Shown here one piece after another: positions 25,440 through 34,240 of a stretch of 64,000 nt of DNA. Within the stretch, counting starts at the first letter, position 1; each line of letters starts with the position of its first letter. Both the position numbers and the translations under genes were made by a program. Under the pieces are notes generated by a model, which did not search any database, was not told the origin of the DNA, and was given only the letters and a program-made list of their open reading frames with translations. Origin of the DNA: Halorussus salinus (GTDB lineage: Archaea > Halobacteriota > Halobacteria > Halobacteriales > Haladaptataceae); NCBI RefSeq assembly GCF_004765815.2, contig NZ_ML974127.1, positions 722,927-786,926 on the forward strand, given 5' to 3'.

Positions 25440-26747
25440 CTACGGCGGCAGTGTCAGCGCGAGGTGGGTCGTGACCGCCTCGTCGGCGCTCGGCCGGGAC
25501 CCGTCCGCGCGGCGTTCGGCACAGTCGGAATCGAGGCGTTCGCCGTCTCTCGCGAGCGCGGCGAGGTTGCGCCGGACCAGCGCGGCGTCGGACTCGGCGA
25601 GGCCATCGAATAGGCCGGGACCGAGCGCGCGCCGGAGGTCGTCGCCAGCGAACCGGTCCCCGCGCTCGCCGTCGCTCGCCTCCGCGTCGGCGCGCAGTCG
25701 AATCCATGTCCGGACCGTCGCGGTCAGATATCGGCGAGCGAGTCGTTCGGGGTCGGGCGCGCCGGGAATCGTCGCGAGGTAGGCCGCCGCGTTCGAGTCC
25801 GCGACGGCGACGTTCTCGCCGACCCACTCGCGGACCGCCACGGTGGACGCGTCCGGGTCGAGGGCGTCGGCCGCACGCTCGCAGAGTTCCCGCTCCTCGT
25901 CGGCGACGCGGTGGAAGGCGTCGCCGACGACCACGGTGTCCGCGCCCGCGGCGAGCATCTCCTCGGCGCGCTCCCGCGAGTCGATGCCGCCGCCGTACCA
26001 GAGCCGCGACCACGTCAGTCCGTCCGCGATGGCGTCGAGGGTCCGGACGGCTTCGTCCCCGCCGTACGTCCCCGAGTATTCGAGGTAGACGAGTTCGCTT
26101 TCGAGGTGGCGCTCGGCCGCCATCGAACGCTGTTTGGCCTCCCGAGGAGCCAGCAGGTCCGCCTCGCCCACGTTGGCCTCGCGGGCGGCGGCGCTGTCTG
26201 GGTTCTGGATGACGTAGGCCTCGAACACCGCGTCCGCGAGGAGCCACGACGTGGCGAAGTCCGCAAGCGCGTCCGCGACGAATCCGGGGCACCACGGCAG
26301 TTTCTCGTCCAGCATCTCGGGGACCATCTCGTCGCGCATGTACTCGGCACCCTCGCCCAACTGGCCGACCAGCGACTCCGAGTCGCCGTTCAGTACCTCG
26401 GGGATGGCCAGCATGTCGGCCTGCTCGCGGGTCCGAGGCGTGACGTGGCGCGGGCCGCTCGGTTCGTGGAACACCGGGACCGAGGAGGGCGCGAGCAACT
26501 CGAAGGTCTCCTCGGTGTTGGTCGCGGTCACGTCGGCCGACCCGCCGACCGACACCGCGCTGGTGTGGCGGAGATAGAGGGGATAGAGGAGTGGCAGTTT
26601 CTTGTCGTCCTCGGGGTCTACCTTGGTGACGTGGGTCCAGTCGCCGGGGACCGGGTTGGTATCGACCGGCAGGGCGGTCCGGGCGGCCAGCGAGGCCCCG
26701 CGGCCGAGGCGGCCGAGCAGTCGCGCGGTGCCGTCGAGACTCGTCAT
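25440..26747 (-). CDS. Enlarged geranylgeranylglyceryl phosphate synthase-like protein
   Basis: A 435-residue protein whose first 290 residues follow the PcrB/GGGPS TIM barrel: WTHVTKVDPEDDKK (phosphate/Mg site), SVGGSADVTATN, VFHEPSG, the signature YLEYSGTYGG (about residue 223), LWYGGGIDSRE and GADTVVVGDAFH. GGGPS forms the first ether bond of archaeal lipids from glycerol-1-phosphate and a prenyl diphosphate. This copy differs from the usual enzyme of about 230 residues by an insertion before YLEYSG and an extra C-terminal domain of about 145 acidic residues. I think it is a paralogue with a different acceptor or donor. Confidence 0.75.
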   Translation of the reverse strand: MTSLDGTARLLGRLGRGASLAARTALPVDTNPVPGDWTHVTKVDPEDDKKLPLLYPLYLRHTSAVSVGGSADVTATNTEETFELLAPSSVPVFHEPSGPRHVTPRTREQADMLAIPEVLNGDSESLVGQLGEGAEYMRDEMVPEMLDEKLPWCPGFVADALADFATSWLLADAVFEAYVIQNPDSAAAREANVGEADLLAPREAKQRSMAAERHLESELVYLEYSGTYGGDEAVRTLDAIADGLTWSRLWYGGGIDSRERAEEMLAAGADTVVVGDAFHRVADEERELCERAADALDPDASTVAVREWVGENVAVADSNAAAYLATIPGAPDPERLARRYLTATVRTWIRLRADAEASDGERGDRFAGDDLRRALGPGLFDGLAESDAALVRRNLAALARDGERLDSDCAERRADGSRPSADEAVTTHLALTLPP

Positions 26748-26875
26748 ACAGGCTACGACCCGGCGAGAACGTGATAAATAGCTCGCTTCCGCGAGCGGGG
26801 CGGAGACTCCTCGGCGTTTCCCGCCGACCGGGATAACACAACCCTGAAATACCGCGGCGGGCGACTCTCGTCCAC

Positions 26876-27988
26876 ATGGGTAGCGTTCGGTCCCGAATCC
26901 CGGCGACTGCGCGGGCGCTCGTTGGCCACCTCGCGGAGTCGCGGGACCCGCGGGTCGCGACGATGGTGTTGCTCCGGAACGAGGTCGACTCCGAGATAGC
27001 GTCGATGACCGAACGCCTGTTTCTGAGCGTCGAGCGCGACCTCCAGCGGGCGCGCGAGGAGGGCGAGCTAGAGCCCACTCGCGGCGCGGCCGACGAGCAA
27101 GCCCGGTTCGACTACGACACGCGGCTCGTGTTGCCCGCGATGTTGACGCTCGGTCGGATTCACGTCGAGGCGGGCGACGTGCCGCTGGCCCGCCTCGGCC
27201 GGGACGTGGACCACGAACTCGTCGCTCGCGGGCGCGAGACGACTCGAAACGTGGTGCGTGCGCTGTTGGACGGGGACATGCGCGACGCCATCAACGACGA
27301 CGAGTACGAGGACTTCGAGACGAACCTCCGGCCGCGCGAGCGCGTCGCCGAGTTGGCCCAATCGAGCCTGCAATCGGGCGTCGAGGAGTGGTTCGCCCGC
27401 GACGAGACCCCCGAGGAGGTCCGGGCGGCCTACGAGCGGGCGGTCGCCCTCTCCGAGCGCCACCAAGACGAAGACGAGGCGTTCCGCGAGTTGCTCGACC
27501 GGTTCAACGATTCGCCCCCGAACTCCGACGAGCGCGCGGCCGCCGCCGAGGCCATCCGCGACGAGTACAAGTTCGCCGAGAGCGACGGTGCGGACCTCTT
27601 CGAGGCGGCGACCGACCTGCCGTACTTCGCGACCCAGTACGCCCGCGTCGGCGTCCTCTACGAGGACATGCTCAACATGTACGAGGCCGACCTCGGGATG
27701 TCGCTGGGCGAGGGGTTCAAGCGCGCCATCGTGTTGATGGTCGTCGGCGCGCAGGTCGGACTGGACGACACCGACGACTACCCCGAAGACAAGGGGAGCC
27801 AACTCACGCCAGTCACTGCCGAGTTGAACCTCGCCGACAGTCGGGCGGCGGGCAGAGAGCGCGTCCGGAAGATTACGAACGCCTACCTCGACCGGGCCGA
27901 CGACTGCGCCGACGACGGCGACCACCTCACGCGAATCGCCATCGAGTACATCCGCCAGCAGTCGCTCGACCGCATCGAACGGTTGTAA
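26876..27988 (+). CDS. Unknown helical protein divergent from the GGGPS-like gene
   Basis: A 370-residue acidic, all-helical protein starting MGSVRSRIPATARALVGHLA. The C-terminal half has LPYFATQYARVGVLYEDMLN, FKRAIVLMVVGAQVGLDDTD and EYIRQQSLDRIERL. The DDTDDYPED segment (about residue 300) fits the DDxxD pattern of class I isoprenoid synthases, but in such an acidic protein this may be chance. Its start lies 129 bases from that of the GGGPS-like gene on the other strand, so shared control is likely. Function unknown. Confidence 0.75.
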   Translation: MGSVRSRIPATARALVGHLAESRDPRVATMVLLRNEVDSEIASMTERLFLSVERDLQRAREEGELEPTRGAADEQARFDYDTRLVLPAMLTLGRIHVEAGDVPLARLGRDVDHELVARGRETTRNVVRALLDGDMRDAINDDEYEDFETNLRPRERVAELAQSSLQSGVEEWFARDETPEEVRAAYERAVALSERHQDEDEAFRELLDRFNDSPPNSDERAAAAEAIRDEYKFAESDGADLFEAATDLPYFATQYARVGVLYEDMLNMYEADLGMSLGEGFKRAIVLMVVGAQVGLDDTDDYPEDKGSQLTPVTAELNLADSRAAGRERVRKITNAYLDRADDCADDGDHLTRIAIEYIRQQSLDRIERL

Positions 27989-27993
27989 CTGTG

Positions 27994-28026
27994 GTCTCTC
28001 CGGGGGCGTGGTTACACGGGAGAGAC
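27994..28026 (+). terminator. Hairpin after the unknown helical gene
   Basis: GTCTCTCC (27994-28001) can pair with GGGAGAGAC (28018-28026) across a 16-base loop, six bases after the stop codon of the upstream gene. No long T tract follows on the plus strand, so intrinsic termination is uncertain; it may mark the 3' end or stabilise the transcript. Confidence 0.4.
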
Positions 28027-28135
28027 AGTAATCAAAAAGAATATAAGCGGGAGAGAATATTTTACTGCCAGACGACGCCGGGGACGGGACTGGCCGCGGC
28101 CCCGTCCCGGTCGCGACTCTACCCGAGAAACTGCC

Positions 28136-28792
28136 ATGTACGGATTGGGAGAGGTCTGTCCGGGGGTCGAGGTCGAACCGGGGACGAACCTCCTGGTGGC
28201 CGGGCCGCCGATGACGGGCAAACGAACTCTCGCTCTGGAGATTCTCGCGCACGGCAACCGTCGCGGGGACGGAACCATCGTCGTCACGACGAAAGACGGC
28301 GGCGAGGACGTGCGTGAGGACCTCCGTGAGAGACTCGGCCGCGACGAAAACGCACCAATCGGTATCGTGGACTGTGTCTCCAAGCAACAAGGCATGAACC
28401 CCGCCCAGAGCGAAGACATCGCCTACGCCTCCTCACCCAAGGACATGACCGGTATCGGGATTCAGCTCTCGGAGTTCTTGCAGGGCTTCTACAAGGACCG
28501 CAACGTCCAGCGCAACCGCATCCTCCTCCACTCGCTCTCGACGCTGTTGATGTACTCGAACCTCCAGACCGTGTTCCGGTTCCTCCACGTGTTCACGGGC
28601 CGAGTCCAGAGTGCCGACGCGCTGGGCATCTTCGTCATCGACTCGACGGCCCACGACCAGCAGACGATGAGTACGCTCCAGCAGTTGTTCGACGGCCAAA
28701 TCGAGGTCCGCGAGGGCGAGGACAACCGGTCGGAACTCCGGGTGAAGGGCGTCGGCGAGAACACCGACTGGCGGCCGGTGCCGGAGTTCTGA
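28136..28792 (+). CDS. RAD55/KaiC-family RecA-like ATPase
   Basis: A 218-residue single-domain RecA-superfamily protein of the haloarchaeal RAD55 type. Walker A is AGPPMTGKRT (residues 22-31). A Walker-B-like strand GIFVIDSTAHDQQTM lies near residue 165, with VTTKDGG and RILLHSLSTLLMY between. The typical Walker lysine is present. These proteins are linked to signalling and circadian-like KaiC relatives, but most have no known role. It is preceded by an AT-rich ATATAAG promoter-like site. Confidence 0.82.
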   Translation: MYGLGEVCPGVEVEPGTNLLVAGPPMTGKRTLALEILAHGNRRGDGTIVVTTKDGGEDVREDLRERLGRDENAPIGIVDCVSKQQGMNPAQSEDIAYASSPKDMTGIGIQLSEFLQGFYKDRNVQRNRILLHSLSTLLMYSNLQTVFRFLHVFTGRVQSADALGIFVIDSTAHDQQTMSTLQQLFDGQIEVREGEDNRSELRVKGVGENTDWRPVPEF

Positions 28793-28864
28793 AGCCCGCG
28801 GTCCGGTGGGTCTCGACGTTCCCCTACCTCAACCCTTTTGCACGCAGGCGGCGTCACGTCAGGT

Positions 28865-29275
28865 ATGCCCGTAGAGAGCGACGCCGAACTGCGCGAAATC
28901 CTCGGGATGACCCGCGTCGCAGTGGTCGGGTGCTCCTCGACGCCCGGTAAGGACGCCCACGAGATTCCGAAGTACCTACTGGAAAACGGTTACGAGGTGA
29001 TTCCGGTCAACCCGACCGCCGACGAGATATTCGGGCGGACGGCCTACGACTCGCTCGCCGAGGTCGAGGAGAACGTCGAAATCGTGGACGTGTTCCGGCC
29101 CAGCGACGAGGTGGCGGGCATCGTGGACGAGGCGCTGGCCCGCGACGACGTGGCGGTCGTCTGGACGCAACTGAACGTCGCCGACAGCGAGGCCGCCGCG
29201 CGGGCCGAGGAGGCCGGACTGCGCGTCGTACAGGACAAGTGCATCAAGGTCGAACACCAGCGGCTGGTGTCCTGA
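28865..29275 (+). CDS. CoA-binding domain protein (YccU-like)
   Basis: A 136-residue Rossmann-fold protein of the CoA-binding family. VAVVGCSSTPGKDAHEIPKY (about residues 17-36) is the nucleotide loop, followed by GYEVIPVNPTADEIFGRTAY and VVWTQLNVADSEAAARAEEA. Small stand-alone members bind CoA; their role is unclear. The start MPVESDAELREIL at 28865 matches family length. Confidence 0.9.
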   Translation: MPVESDAELREILGMTRVAVVGCSSTPGKDAHEIPKYLLENGYEVIPVNPTADEIFGRTAYDSLAEVEENVEIVDVFRPSDEVAGIVDEALARDDVAVVWTQLNVADSEAAARAEEAGLRVVQDKCIKVEHQRLVS

Positions 29276-29299
29276 AGAGCGGTCTGCGCGCTCGCGGTG

Positions 29300-29494
29300 T
29301 TACCGGAACCGTCGGACCAGTCGCAGGAACAGCGACACGGCGGTCCCGAGACCGGGCACGCGCGACGAGAGCGCCGCGGCCCCGACGAGCAGGAGGCCGC
29401 TCTTCTTGCGACCGCGGGCGAACGCCATCGCGGCGTCCACCAGCGTCGAGACGATGCTGAGCGTGTTCATCGAGTTGGAGTTGAAGTTCGCCAT
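29300..29494 (-). CDS. Small basic membrane-associated protein
   Basis: A 64-residue protein (MANFNSNSMNTLSIVSTLVD) with two hydrophobic segments around residues 10-25 and 33-48 and a basic end RLVRRFR. Basic charge is unusual among haloarchaeal proteins and fits membrane attachment. It is convergent with the CoA-binding gene, with 24 bases between stops. No known domain. Confidence 0.6.
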   Translation of the reverse strand: MANFNSNSMNTLSIVSTLVDAAMAFARGRKKSGLLLVGAAALSSRVPGLGTAVSLFLRLVRRFR

Positions 29495-29606
29495 CGGAGG
29501 CAAACGTACGACCTCCAGACGTAAATAGACCCCCTGCCGGTCCGCGCTCGGAGCGACGACTCGCCGCTACGGAGGCGTTTTGTCCGTGCGGCGCGTATCG
29601 CTCGCA

Positions 29607-30278
29607 ATGAGTTCCCCGGACACCTCCACCGTCTTTCTGGACTTGGACGAGACCATCTGCGAGCATCCCCGCTCGACCGCCGACCGACTCGCCGACGCGT
29701 TCGACGCGGCGGGCGTCGAACCGTTCTTCGACGTGCCGGACTTCCGGCGGTGGCTGGCGCGAGTGACGGCCGACTCCACGGTCGAACTCCGCGAGGAGTG
29801 CTTCACCGGCATCGCCGACGAACAGGGCCGCGATCCTGCGGACGCGCTCGCGGTCGCCCGCGCCTACGAGGACCCGGACCCGACCGCCGTCGAGTTCCTG
29901 CCCGGCGCGGAGTCGGCGCTGGACGCGCTCGCGGCGAGCCACGACCTCGCGCTCGTGACCAACGGCGACCGGGAGACCCAGCGGGCGAAACTCGACGCGC
30001 TCGGCATCGCCGACCGCTTCGCCGCGCGGACGTACGCGGGTTCGACGGGCGTGGTCAAGCCCGACCCCGAGCCGTTCCACCGGACGCTCTCGGCGCTCGA
30101 CATCGAGGCGAGCGAGGCGGTCCACATCGGCAACTCCCTGCGGTCGGACGTGGCGGGCGCGCAGGCTGCCGGGCTGGCGGCGGTGTGGCTCGCGCGAGTC
30201 GAGGAGGACGGCGACCACGTGCCGGAGTACCGCATCGACTCGATGCACGACCTGCGGACTCCTCCGTGGACGAATTGA
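29607..30278 (+). CDS. HAD-superfamily hydrolase
   Basis: A 223-residue phosphatase-like HAD protein. Motif I is FLDLDETICEH (Asp nucleophile near residue 11), motif II ALVTNGDRETQRAKL (about 117), motif III lysine in STGVVKPDPEPF (about 150) and motif IV HIGNSLRSDVAGAQAAG (about 173). A C1 helical cap spans residues 20-95. The substrate is unknown; relatives include phosphoglycolate phosphatase-like enzymes. The start at 29607 removes nine out-of-family residues. Confidence 0.92.
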   Translation: MSSPDTSTVFLDLDETICEHPRSTADRLADAFDAAGVEPFFDVPDFRRWLARVTADSTVELREECFTGIADEQGRDPADALAVARAYEDPDPTAVEFLPGAESALDALAASHDLALVTNGDRETQRAKLDALGIADRFAARTYAGSTGVVKPDPEPFHRTLSALDIEASEAVHIGNSLRSDVAGAQAAGLAAVWLARVEEDGDHVPEYRIDSMHDLRTPPWTN

Positions 30279-30302
30279 CGCCCTAGTGGAATATCGGTAA
30301 AT

Positions 30303-30310
30303 CTTATACC
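30303..30310 (+). promoter_or_regulatory. TATA box of the ART-like two-gene unit
   Basis: CTTATACC lies 28-35 bases before the ATG at 30338, placing transcription start at or next to the start codon. The transcript is therefore probably leaderless, the common haloarchaeal arrangement. Confidence 0.6.
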
Positions 30311-30337
30311 TCTAGGCGTGACAAGAACGTTCAACGG

Positions 30338-31303
30338 ATGTCCGACGATATCTCGCTAGCACCACTCCGAATCTCCCCGGCGCCGTACGCTCCGGGGAAC
30401 TCGGGTGAGATTCGAAGTAAACACTCGTACAGTCGCCTCAGTCTTCCCGACAGACTCGAACTCCACTCCCGACTCGTGGACAAACACGGAATCGAAGAAG
30501 TACAACGGCTACTGGACCTGCTCGAATGCTGGAAGCAAACGAGCAAACCGCGAAAGGAGACCCAAGACTACGAACGGTTAGTACGCGAAACGCTCGCTCA
30601 CCCGGTCAAAATTAGGACACTCCCGGAGCAACGAGACCGGAGTGAAACACCCTCAACTCCGATGAAGACCCTATACGGGAAGTACCACGAGCTGAGTCGG
30701 GAGTTCTTCGAGCAACAGGACAAGACGACGGTTCGAGTTCACCGCGCCGTCCGAAAGGGTGCAGTCGCCGAACTCTTCGCTCAAGCACTCGACGACCCCG
30801 AACGTGACGAGTTCTTCTTCAAAACGACGGTGGTATCTAACCACAGCACGGTCAAGCAAATCGGTGCGGATTATTCGGACGGCGTGGTTCTCCGGTGGGA
30901 CGCGACGCTCGGCGAGATCGCAACTGCGGTCGATTTTCTCCGTCCGGGCAACGTCCCGAGCGAAGCGGAACTCCACCTCCTCGGCGGAACGAGAACACTC
31001 CCCGCTTCCAGCGTTCTCCACACGGGGACTGAGAGCCAGTTCGAAGTCCCGTTGACCGAGACGACGGATCGAATAGGGTCGCCTTCGCAGATGGAACTGG
31101 TTGACCATCGAGACGTGGCGAACGCTCTCAAACACATGGTCGAAAGAGAGACGCGCGTCGCGACCGAGGCGGGGTCTCGACGCTTGCGGTCGTGGTGGAC
31201 GACCGCCGAGCATTCGGGGGCGTTCGACGGGGCTGCGAGCGAACGAGTCGAAAAGATGGTCTCGTACGCGAGCGCGGTCGACCCCGACGCGTACTGGGTG
31301 TAG
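30338..31303 (+). CDS. Accessory protein with ADP-ribosyltransferase-like C-terminal half
   Basis: A 321-residue protein of lower GC than its neighbours. Residues 1-110 are helical and unrecognised. Residues 125-230 show the order of an R-S-E ADP-ribosyltransferase: TTVRVHRAVRKG (Arg133 or Arg136), SNHST (167-171), VLRWDATLG, then SEAELHLLGGTRT with an ExE pair (Glu209, Glu211). In that family Arg and Ser bind NAD+ and the Glu pair is catalytic. The match is by eye and distant. A 79-residue acidic ORF follows after 36 bases. A toxin, phage-defence or modification role is inferred, not shown. Confidence 0.6.
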   Translation: MSDDISLAPLRISPAPYAPGNSGEIRSKHSYSRLSLPDRLELHSRLVDKHGIEEVQRLLDLLECWKQTSKPRKETQDYERLVRETLAHPVKIRTLPEQRDRSETPSTPMKTLYGKYHELSREFFEQQDKTTVRVHRAVRKGAVAELFAQALDDPERDEFFFKTTVVSNHSTVKQIGADYSDGVVLRWDATLGEIATAVDFLRPGNVPSEAELHLLGGTRTLPASSVLHTGTESQFEVPLTETTDRIGSPSQMELVDHRDVANALKHMVERETRVATEAGSRRLRSWWTTAEHSGAFDGAASERVEKMVSYASAVDPDAYWV

Positions 31304-31339
31304 AAGTATTTTTATGGGCAGGTCACAAAGAGATACATA

Positions 31340-31579
31340 ATGACTCACTCCGACCTCGGTGACGAGGAGCCCTCTCGCAACGACCGAGAGTGGCCGGGAT
31401 GTCTACTCCCGCCAGCGGACGTTCCCGAGGACGCCCCTGTCGTTGACCTCACCGACGAAGCCAACGCCAAGTGGCTCGACGAGCCGGGGCCGTCCTCGAC
31501 GCCCTTTACCGAGTTGTCCGGAGACGAACTCGACGAATTCGACGAGTTGCTCGAAGAACGCCTCGAAGACATCGAGTGA
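31340..31579 (+). CDS. Small acidic protein paired with the ART-like gene
   Basis: A 79-residue very acidic protein (MTHSDLGDEEPSRNDREWPG) with a proline-rich middle and a glutamate-rich helix at the end (LDEFDELLEERLEDIE). It shares the somewhat lower-GC composition of the gene before it and is on the same strand, suggesting an operon. Its size and charge fit an antitoxin, immunity or adaptor protein, but nothing in the sequence proves this. It is convergent with cysteine synthase, 15 bases between stops. Confidence 0.65.
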   Translation: MTHSDLGDEEPSRNDREWPGCLLPPADVPEDAPVVDLTDEANAKWLDEPGPSSTPFTELSGDELDEFDELLEERLEDIE

Positions 31580-31594
31580 CGCTGGCGACTTCTG

Positions 31595-32575
31595 CTATCC
31601 TTCCCACTCCTCGAACGACCGATAGATGCCCTTCGAGAGGTAGCGCTCGCTGGAGTCGGGGAACACCGTCACTACTGAATCGTGTGGCGCGTCGAGTTCG
31701 CCGTCGCGGATGCGCTCGGCGACGTGGCGGGCGGCCGCGCTGGCCGCGCCCGCGCTCGACGCGACGAGGTGGCCTTCCTCCTCGGCGAGACGCTTGAGTT
31801 CCTCGTGGGCGCGCCGGTCGGGGACCTGTAGCACCTCGTCCACGAGGTCCGGGTCGAACAGTTCGTTGGTCGCGGGGTCGTGCGTGCCGATGCCCTCGAT
31901 TTTGTACTCGGCTTCTTCGACCTCCTCGCCCTTCGTCTCCGAGTAGAGCGACCCCTCGGGTTCGACCGCGGTGACGTGGGTGTCGGGGTCCCGTTCGAGC
32001 GCGTACTCCGCGATGCCCATCAGCGTGCCCGCGGTGCCACAGCCAGCGACGACCGCGCCGACCTCGCCGTCCAGCGCCTCGAAGATTTCCGGCCCGGTGG
32101 TCTCGTAGTGGGCCTCGACGTTGAGGGGGTTCGAGAACTGCTGTGGGACCACGGCGTTCTCCATCTCGTCGGCGAGTTGGTGTGCGCGGTCGATGGCTCC
32201 GCCCATGCCCTCCTCGGTCGGGGTGTTGATGACCTCCGCGCCGAGCGCGTCCATCAGTTGCTGTTTCTCGACGCTGAACCGCTCGGGCACGACGAAGACG
32301 GCGTTCACGTCGAGTTGCCCCGCCGCGATGGCGAACCCGATGCCGGTGTTCCCGGCGGTCGGTTCGATGACGGTGCCGCCGGGTTCCAACTCGCCCCGGT
32401 CGAGCATCTGTTCGACCATGTACTTCCCGATGCGGTCCTTGATGCTCGCGCCGGGGTTGAACGACTCGACTTTGGCGTACACCGGCACTTCCTCGGGCGA
32501 CGCCTGCACCCGGACGAGCGGCGTCTCGCCGACCGTCTCCAAGACGGAATCGAGCGGCGTCTCGTAGGTCGTCAT
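31595..32575 (-). CDS. cysK: Cysteine synthase (PLP-dependent)
   Basis: A 326-residue fold-type II PLP enzyme making cysteine from O-acetylserine (or a related serine ester) and sulfide. NPGASIKDRIGKYMVEQ holds the PLP lysine (about residue 46). EPTAGNTGIGFAIAAG is the substrate loop, GCGTAGTLMG the phosphate-binding glycine loop (about 180), and SSAGAASAAARHV follows near the C-terminus. It could instead be a cystathionine beta-synthase-like relative, but no regulatory domain is present. The start MTTYETPLD at 32575 is clear. Confidence 0.92.
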   Translation of the reverse strand: MTTYETPLDSVLETVGETPLVRVQASPEEVPVYAKVESFNPGASIKDRIGKYMVEQMLDRGELEPGGTVIEPTAGNTGIGFAIAAGQLDVNAVFVVPERFSVEKQQLMDALGAEVINTPTEEGMGGAIDRAHQLADEMENAVVPQQFSNPLNVEAHYETTGPEIFEALDGEVGAVVAGCGTAGTLMGIAEYALERDPDTHVTAVEPEGSLYSETKGEEVEEAEYKIEGIGTHDPATNELFDPDLVDEVLQVPDRRAHEELKRLAEEEGHLVASSAGAASAAARHVAERIRDGELDAPHDSVVTVFPDSSERYLSKGIYRSFEEWEG

Positions 32576-32675
32576 TGGGTAGGCAAAAGTTGGGAAGGCG
32601 GTTAACCTTTTTTGTGTGGCCGTCGCGCCGCTCGCGAAATCCCCGCACTCGTCTCTCGGACGGCAGTTCCGGCGG

Positions 32676-32942
32676 CTACGCCTCGGCGGCCTGCTCGTCG
32701 TCGGACGCGACCGGTTCGGACTCGATGTCGTCCACGTCGATGCCTCGCTCCTCGGCGAGGGCTTCCAGCAGGGCGCGCTGGTGGGCGTTCTCCCGCTCCA
32801 GCCGCTCGACGCGCTCGCTGGTCGAATCCAGTTTCTCGCGCATCTCGGCGACCTGCTCGCGGAGTTCGTTGAGTTTGCTGTACAGCTTCTCGGCGGTGTC
32901 GGCGAGCTTCTGGACCTTCTTGGCCGTGCTTCCGAATCCCAT
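32676..32942 (-). CDS. Small coiled-coil protein (DUF5798-like)
   Basis: An 88-residue protein (MGFGSTAKKVQKLADTAEK) that is nearly one continuous coiled coil with heptad-spaced Leu/Val (LRLREQVAEM-type repeats through residue 65) and an acidic tail. It resembles a conserved haloarchaeal family that I believe is DUF5798; function unknown, with a possible scaffold or structural role. The start is at 32942, with a strong frame shift in composition upstream. Confidence 0.75.
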   Translation of the reverse strand: MGFGSTAKKVQKLADTAEKLYSKLNELREQVAEMREKLDSTSERVERLERENAHQRALLEALAEERGIDVDDIESEPVASDDEQAAEA

Positions 32943-33023
32943 GCCGTACAGTCGTATCGCCTGATACGTGACTTTTCCGACTCGACCGCTGGCCTTTTGC
33001 TCCCGCCACGAAAAGCGTCGGGC

Positions 33024-33443
33024 ATGTCGCAGGAACGGTTGCCCGAGACGCCAGCGCCGACCGTCGGCGTCGTCGCCGCGCTCGCGGTTCTTGCCGCCGT
33101 CGTCGCACCGTACTTCCTCATCGACGCCACCGCGGCCGGGGTCTACTACAGCCAACCGACGTTCGTGCCGGTCCACCTCGTCGTCGGCCTGTTCGCCACC
33201 GTCTCCATCGTCGTCTTCGCGGCGGGACGCAACGGCCGGACCGACCCGCCGACCGCGGCGGGCGCGGCGGTCGTCCTCGGCGGATTCATGGCCCTCCTCG
33301 TCCTCTGGTGGGCTATCGCGGTCGGCGGTCTCGTCGGCAGTCTCACGACGAACGCGACGTTCGACTACCACCGCTGGCTCCTGTTCGCCGCGACGCTCGC
33401 GGTCGCGGCCAGCGCCGGATGGTTCGCCCGCGAAGTGCTGTAG
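33024..33443 (+). CDS. Four-helix membrane protein
   Basis: A 139-residue integral membrane protein with four predicted helices (about 15-35, 48-66, 76-100, 115-133). MSQERLPETPAPTVGVVAAL begins at the ATG at 33024. The tail ends ASAGWFAREVL. It resembles conserved haloarchaeal DUF membrane proteins; no catalytic residues are visible. It is divergent from the coiled-coil gene by 81 bases. Function unknown. Confidence 0.78.
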   Translation: MSQERLPETPAPTVGVVAALAVLAAVVAPYFLIDATAAGVYYSQPTFVPVHLVVGLFATVSIVVFAAGRNGRTDPPTAAGAAVVLGGFMALLVLWWAIAVGGLVGSLTTNATFDYHRWLLFAATLAVAASAGWFAREVL

Positions 33444-33565
33444 CGAGCGGAACCATCCCGATAGGTCGCTTTTCGGCAGTAGCGACCGGTTACTCCGCCA
33501 CAGGCCGACTGTGAATAGTTGTCAGCCGACGCATAACAAAGCCCCGAGAGACGGTATCCTGCCGC

Positions 33566-34090
33566 GTGTCCGAGAACGACGCCGGTATCGACGCGTCTCC
33601 CGACGGCGGACGAATCGACGCGGCCGGGGGCGGGAGACTTCCCGACGCCCCGACCGAGGAGACCGACGGTCTCGGGGACCTCGCCGACGACCCGGAGGCC
33701 CGCGAGAAGTGGATGCTCCGGGACGACGAGTTTCTCCTCGACGAGGACCGCGAGTACGTCCTCCGCGACGAGGGCCGGTCGTGGTGGGGCTACGTCTCGC
33801 CGCTCCTGTTCGGCGCGGTCCTCGCCGTGATGGTCGGCGACGTGATCACGACCGGCGTCGGACTGGCGATGGGACTGGACGAGGCCAACCCGGTCGCCGC
33901 CGCGGTCATCGCCGAGGCGGGGCTGGGTGGGTTGGTCCTACTGAAGACTGCGGCCGCGATGGTCCTCCTGTTGCTGCCCGGCATCACCAGCGACGCCCGC
34001 CAGACGTTCCGGGCCGGGAGCGCGGTCTACCTCCTCGTGGGGCTGGCGGTCGTCGCGGGGAACGCGTGGGCGCTCCTCGCCGCTACGTGA
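33566..34090 (+). CDS. Acidic-tailed membrane protein (DUF5658-like)
   Basis: A 174-residue protein starting at GTG 33566. Residues 1-70 are acidic and disordered-looking; residues 75-170 carry three to four hydrophobic helices with GDVITTGVGLAMGLDEANPV, a segment typical of haloarchaeal DUF5658-type membrane proteins. The role is unknown. It precedes the SRP RNA gene by 150 bases on the same strand. Confidence 0.72.
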   Translation: MSENDAGIDASPDGGRIDAAGGGRLPDAPTEETDGLGDLADDPEAREKWMLRDDEFLLDEDREYVLRDEGRSWWGYVSPLLFGAVLAVMVGDVITTGVGLAMGLDEANPVAAAVIAEAGLGGLVLLKTAAAMVLLLLPGITSDARQTFRAGSAVYLLVGLAVVAGNAWALLAAT

Positions 34091-34240
34091 TTCGGTCGGG
34101 TTCTCGGCCAGAAATAGTCGGCTCCTCGGCCAGAGGTAATCAGTTTCTCGGTCAGGAGTAGTCACCCGTCGTCGTGGAGCGATACCCCGCAGTCGAGCGA
34201 TTAGCGAAAGGCCCTTAAGTCCGTACCTGCTTACTTCGAG

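Noticed and set aside
26876-27988. Firm assignment of the 370-residue protein as a prenyl synthase
   Set aside because: Only one DDxxD-like patch is seen, and acidic halophilic proteins have such patches by chance; kept as a finding, not as a call.
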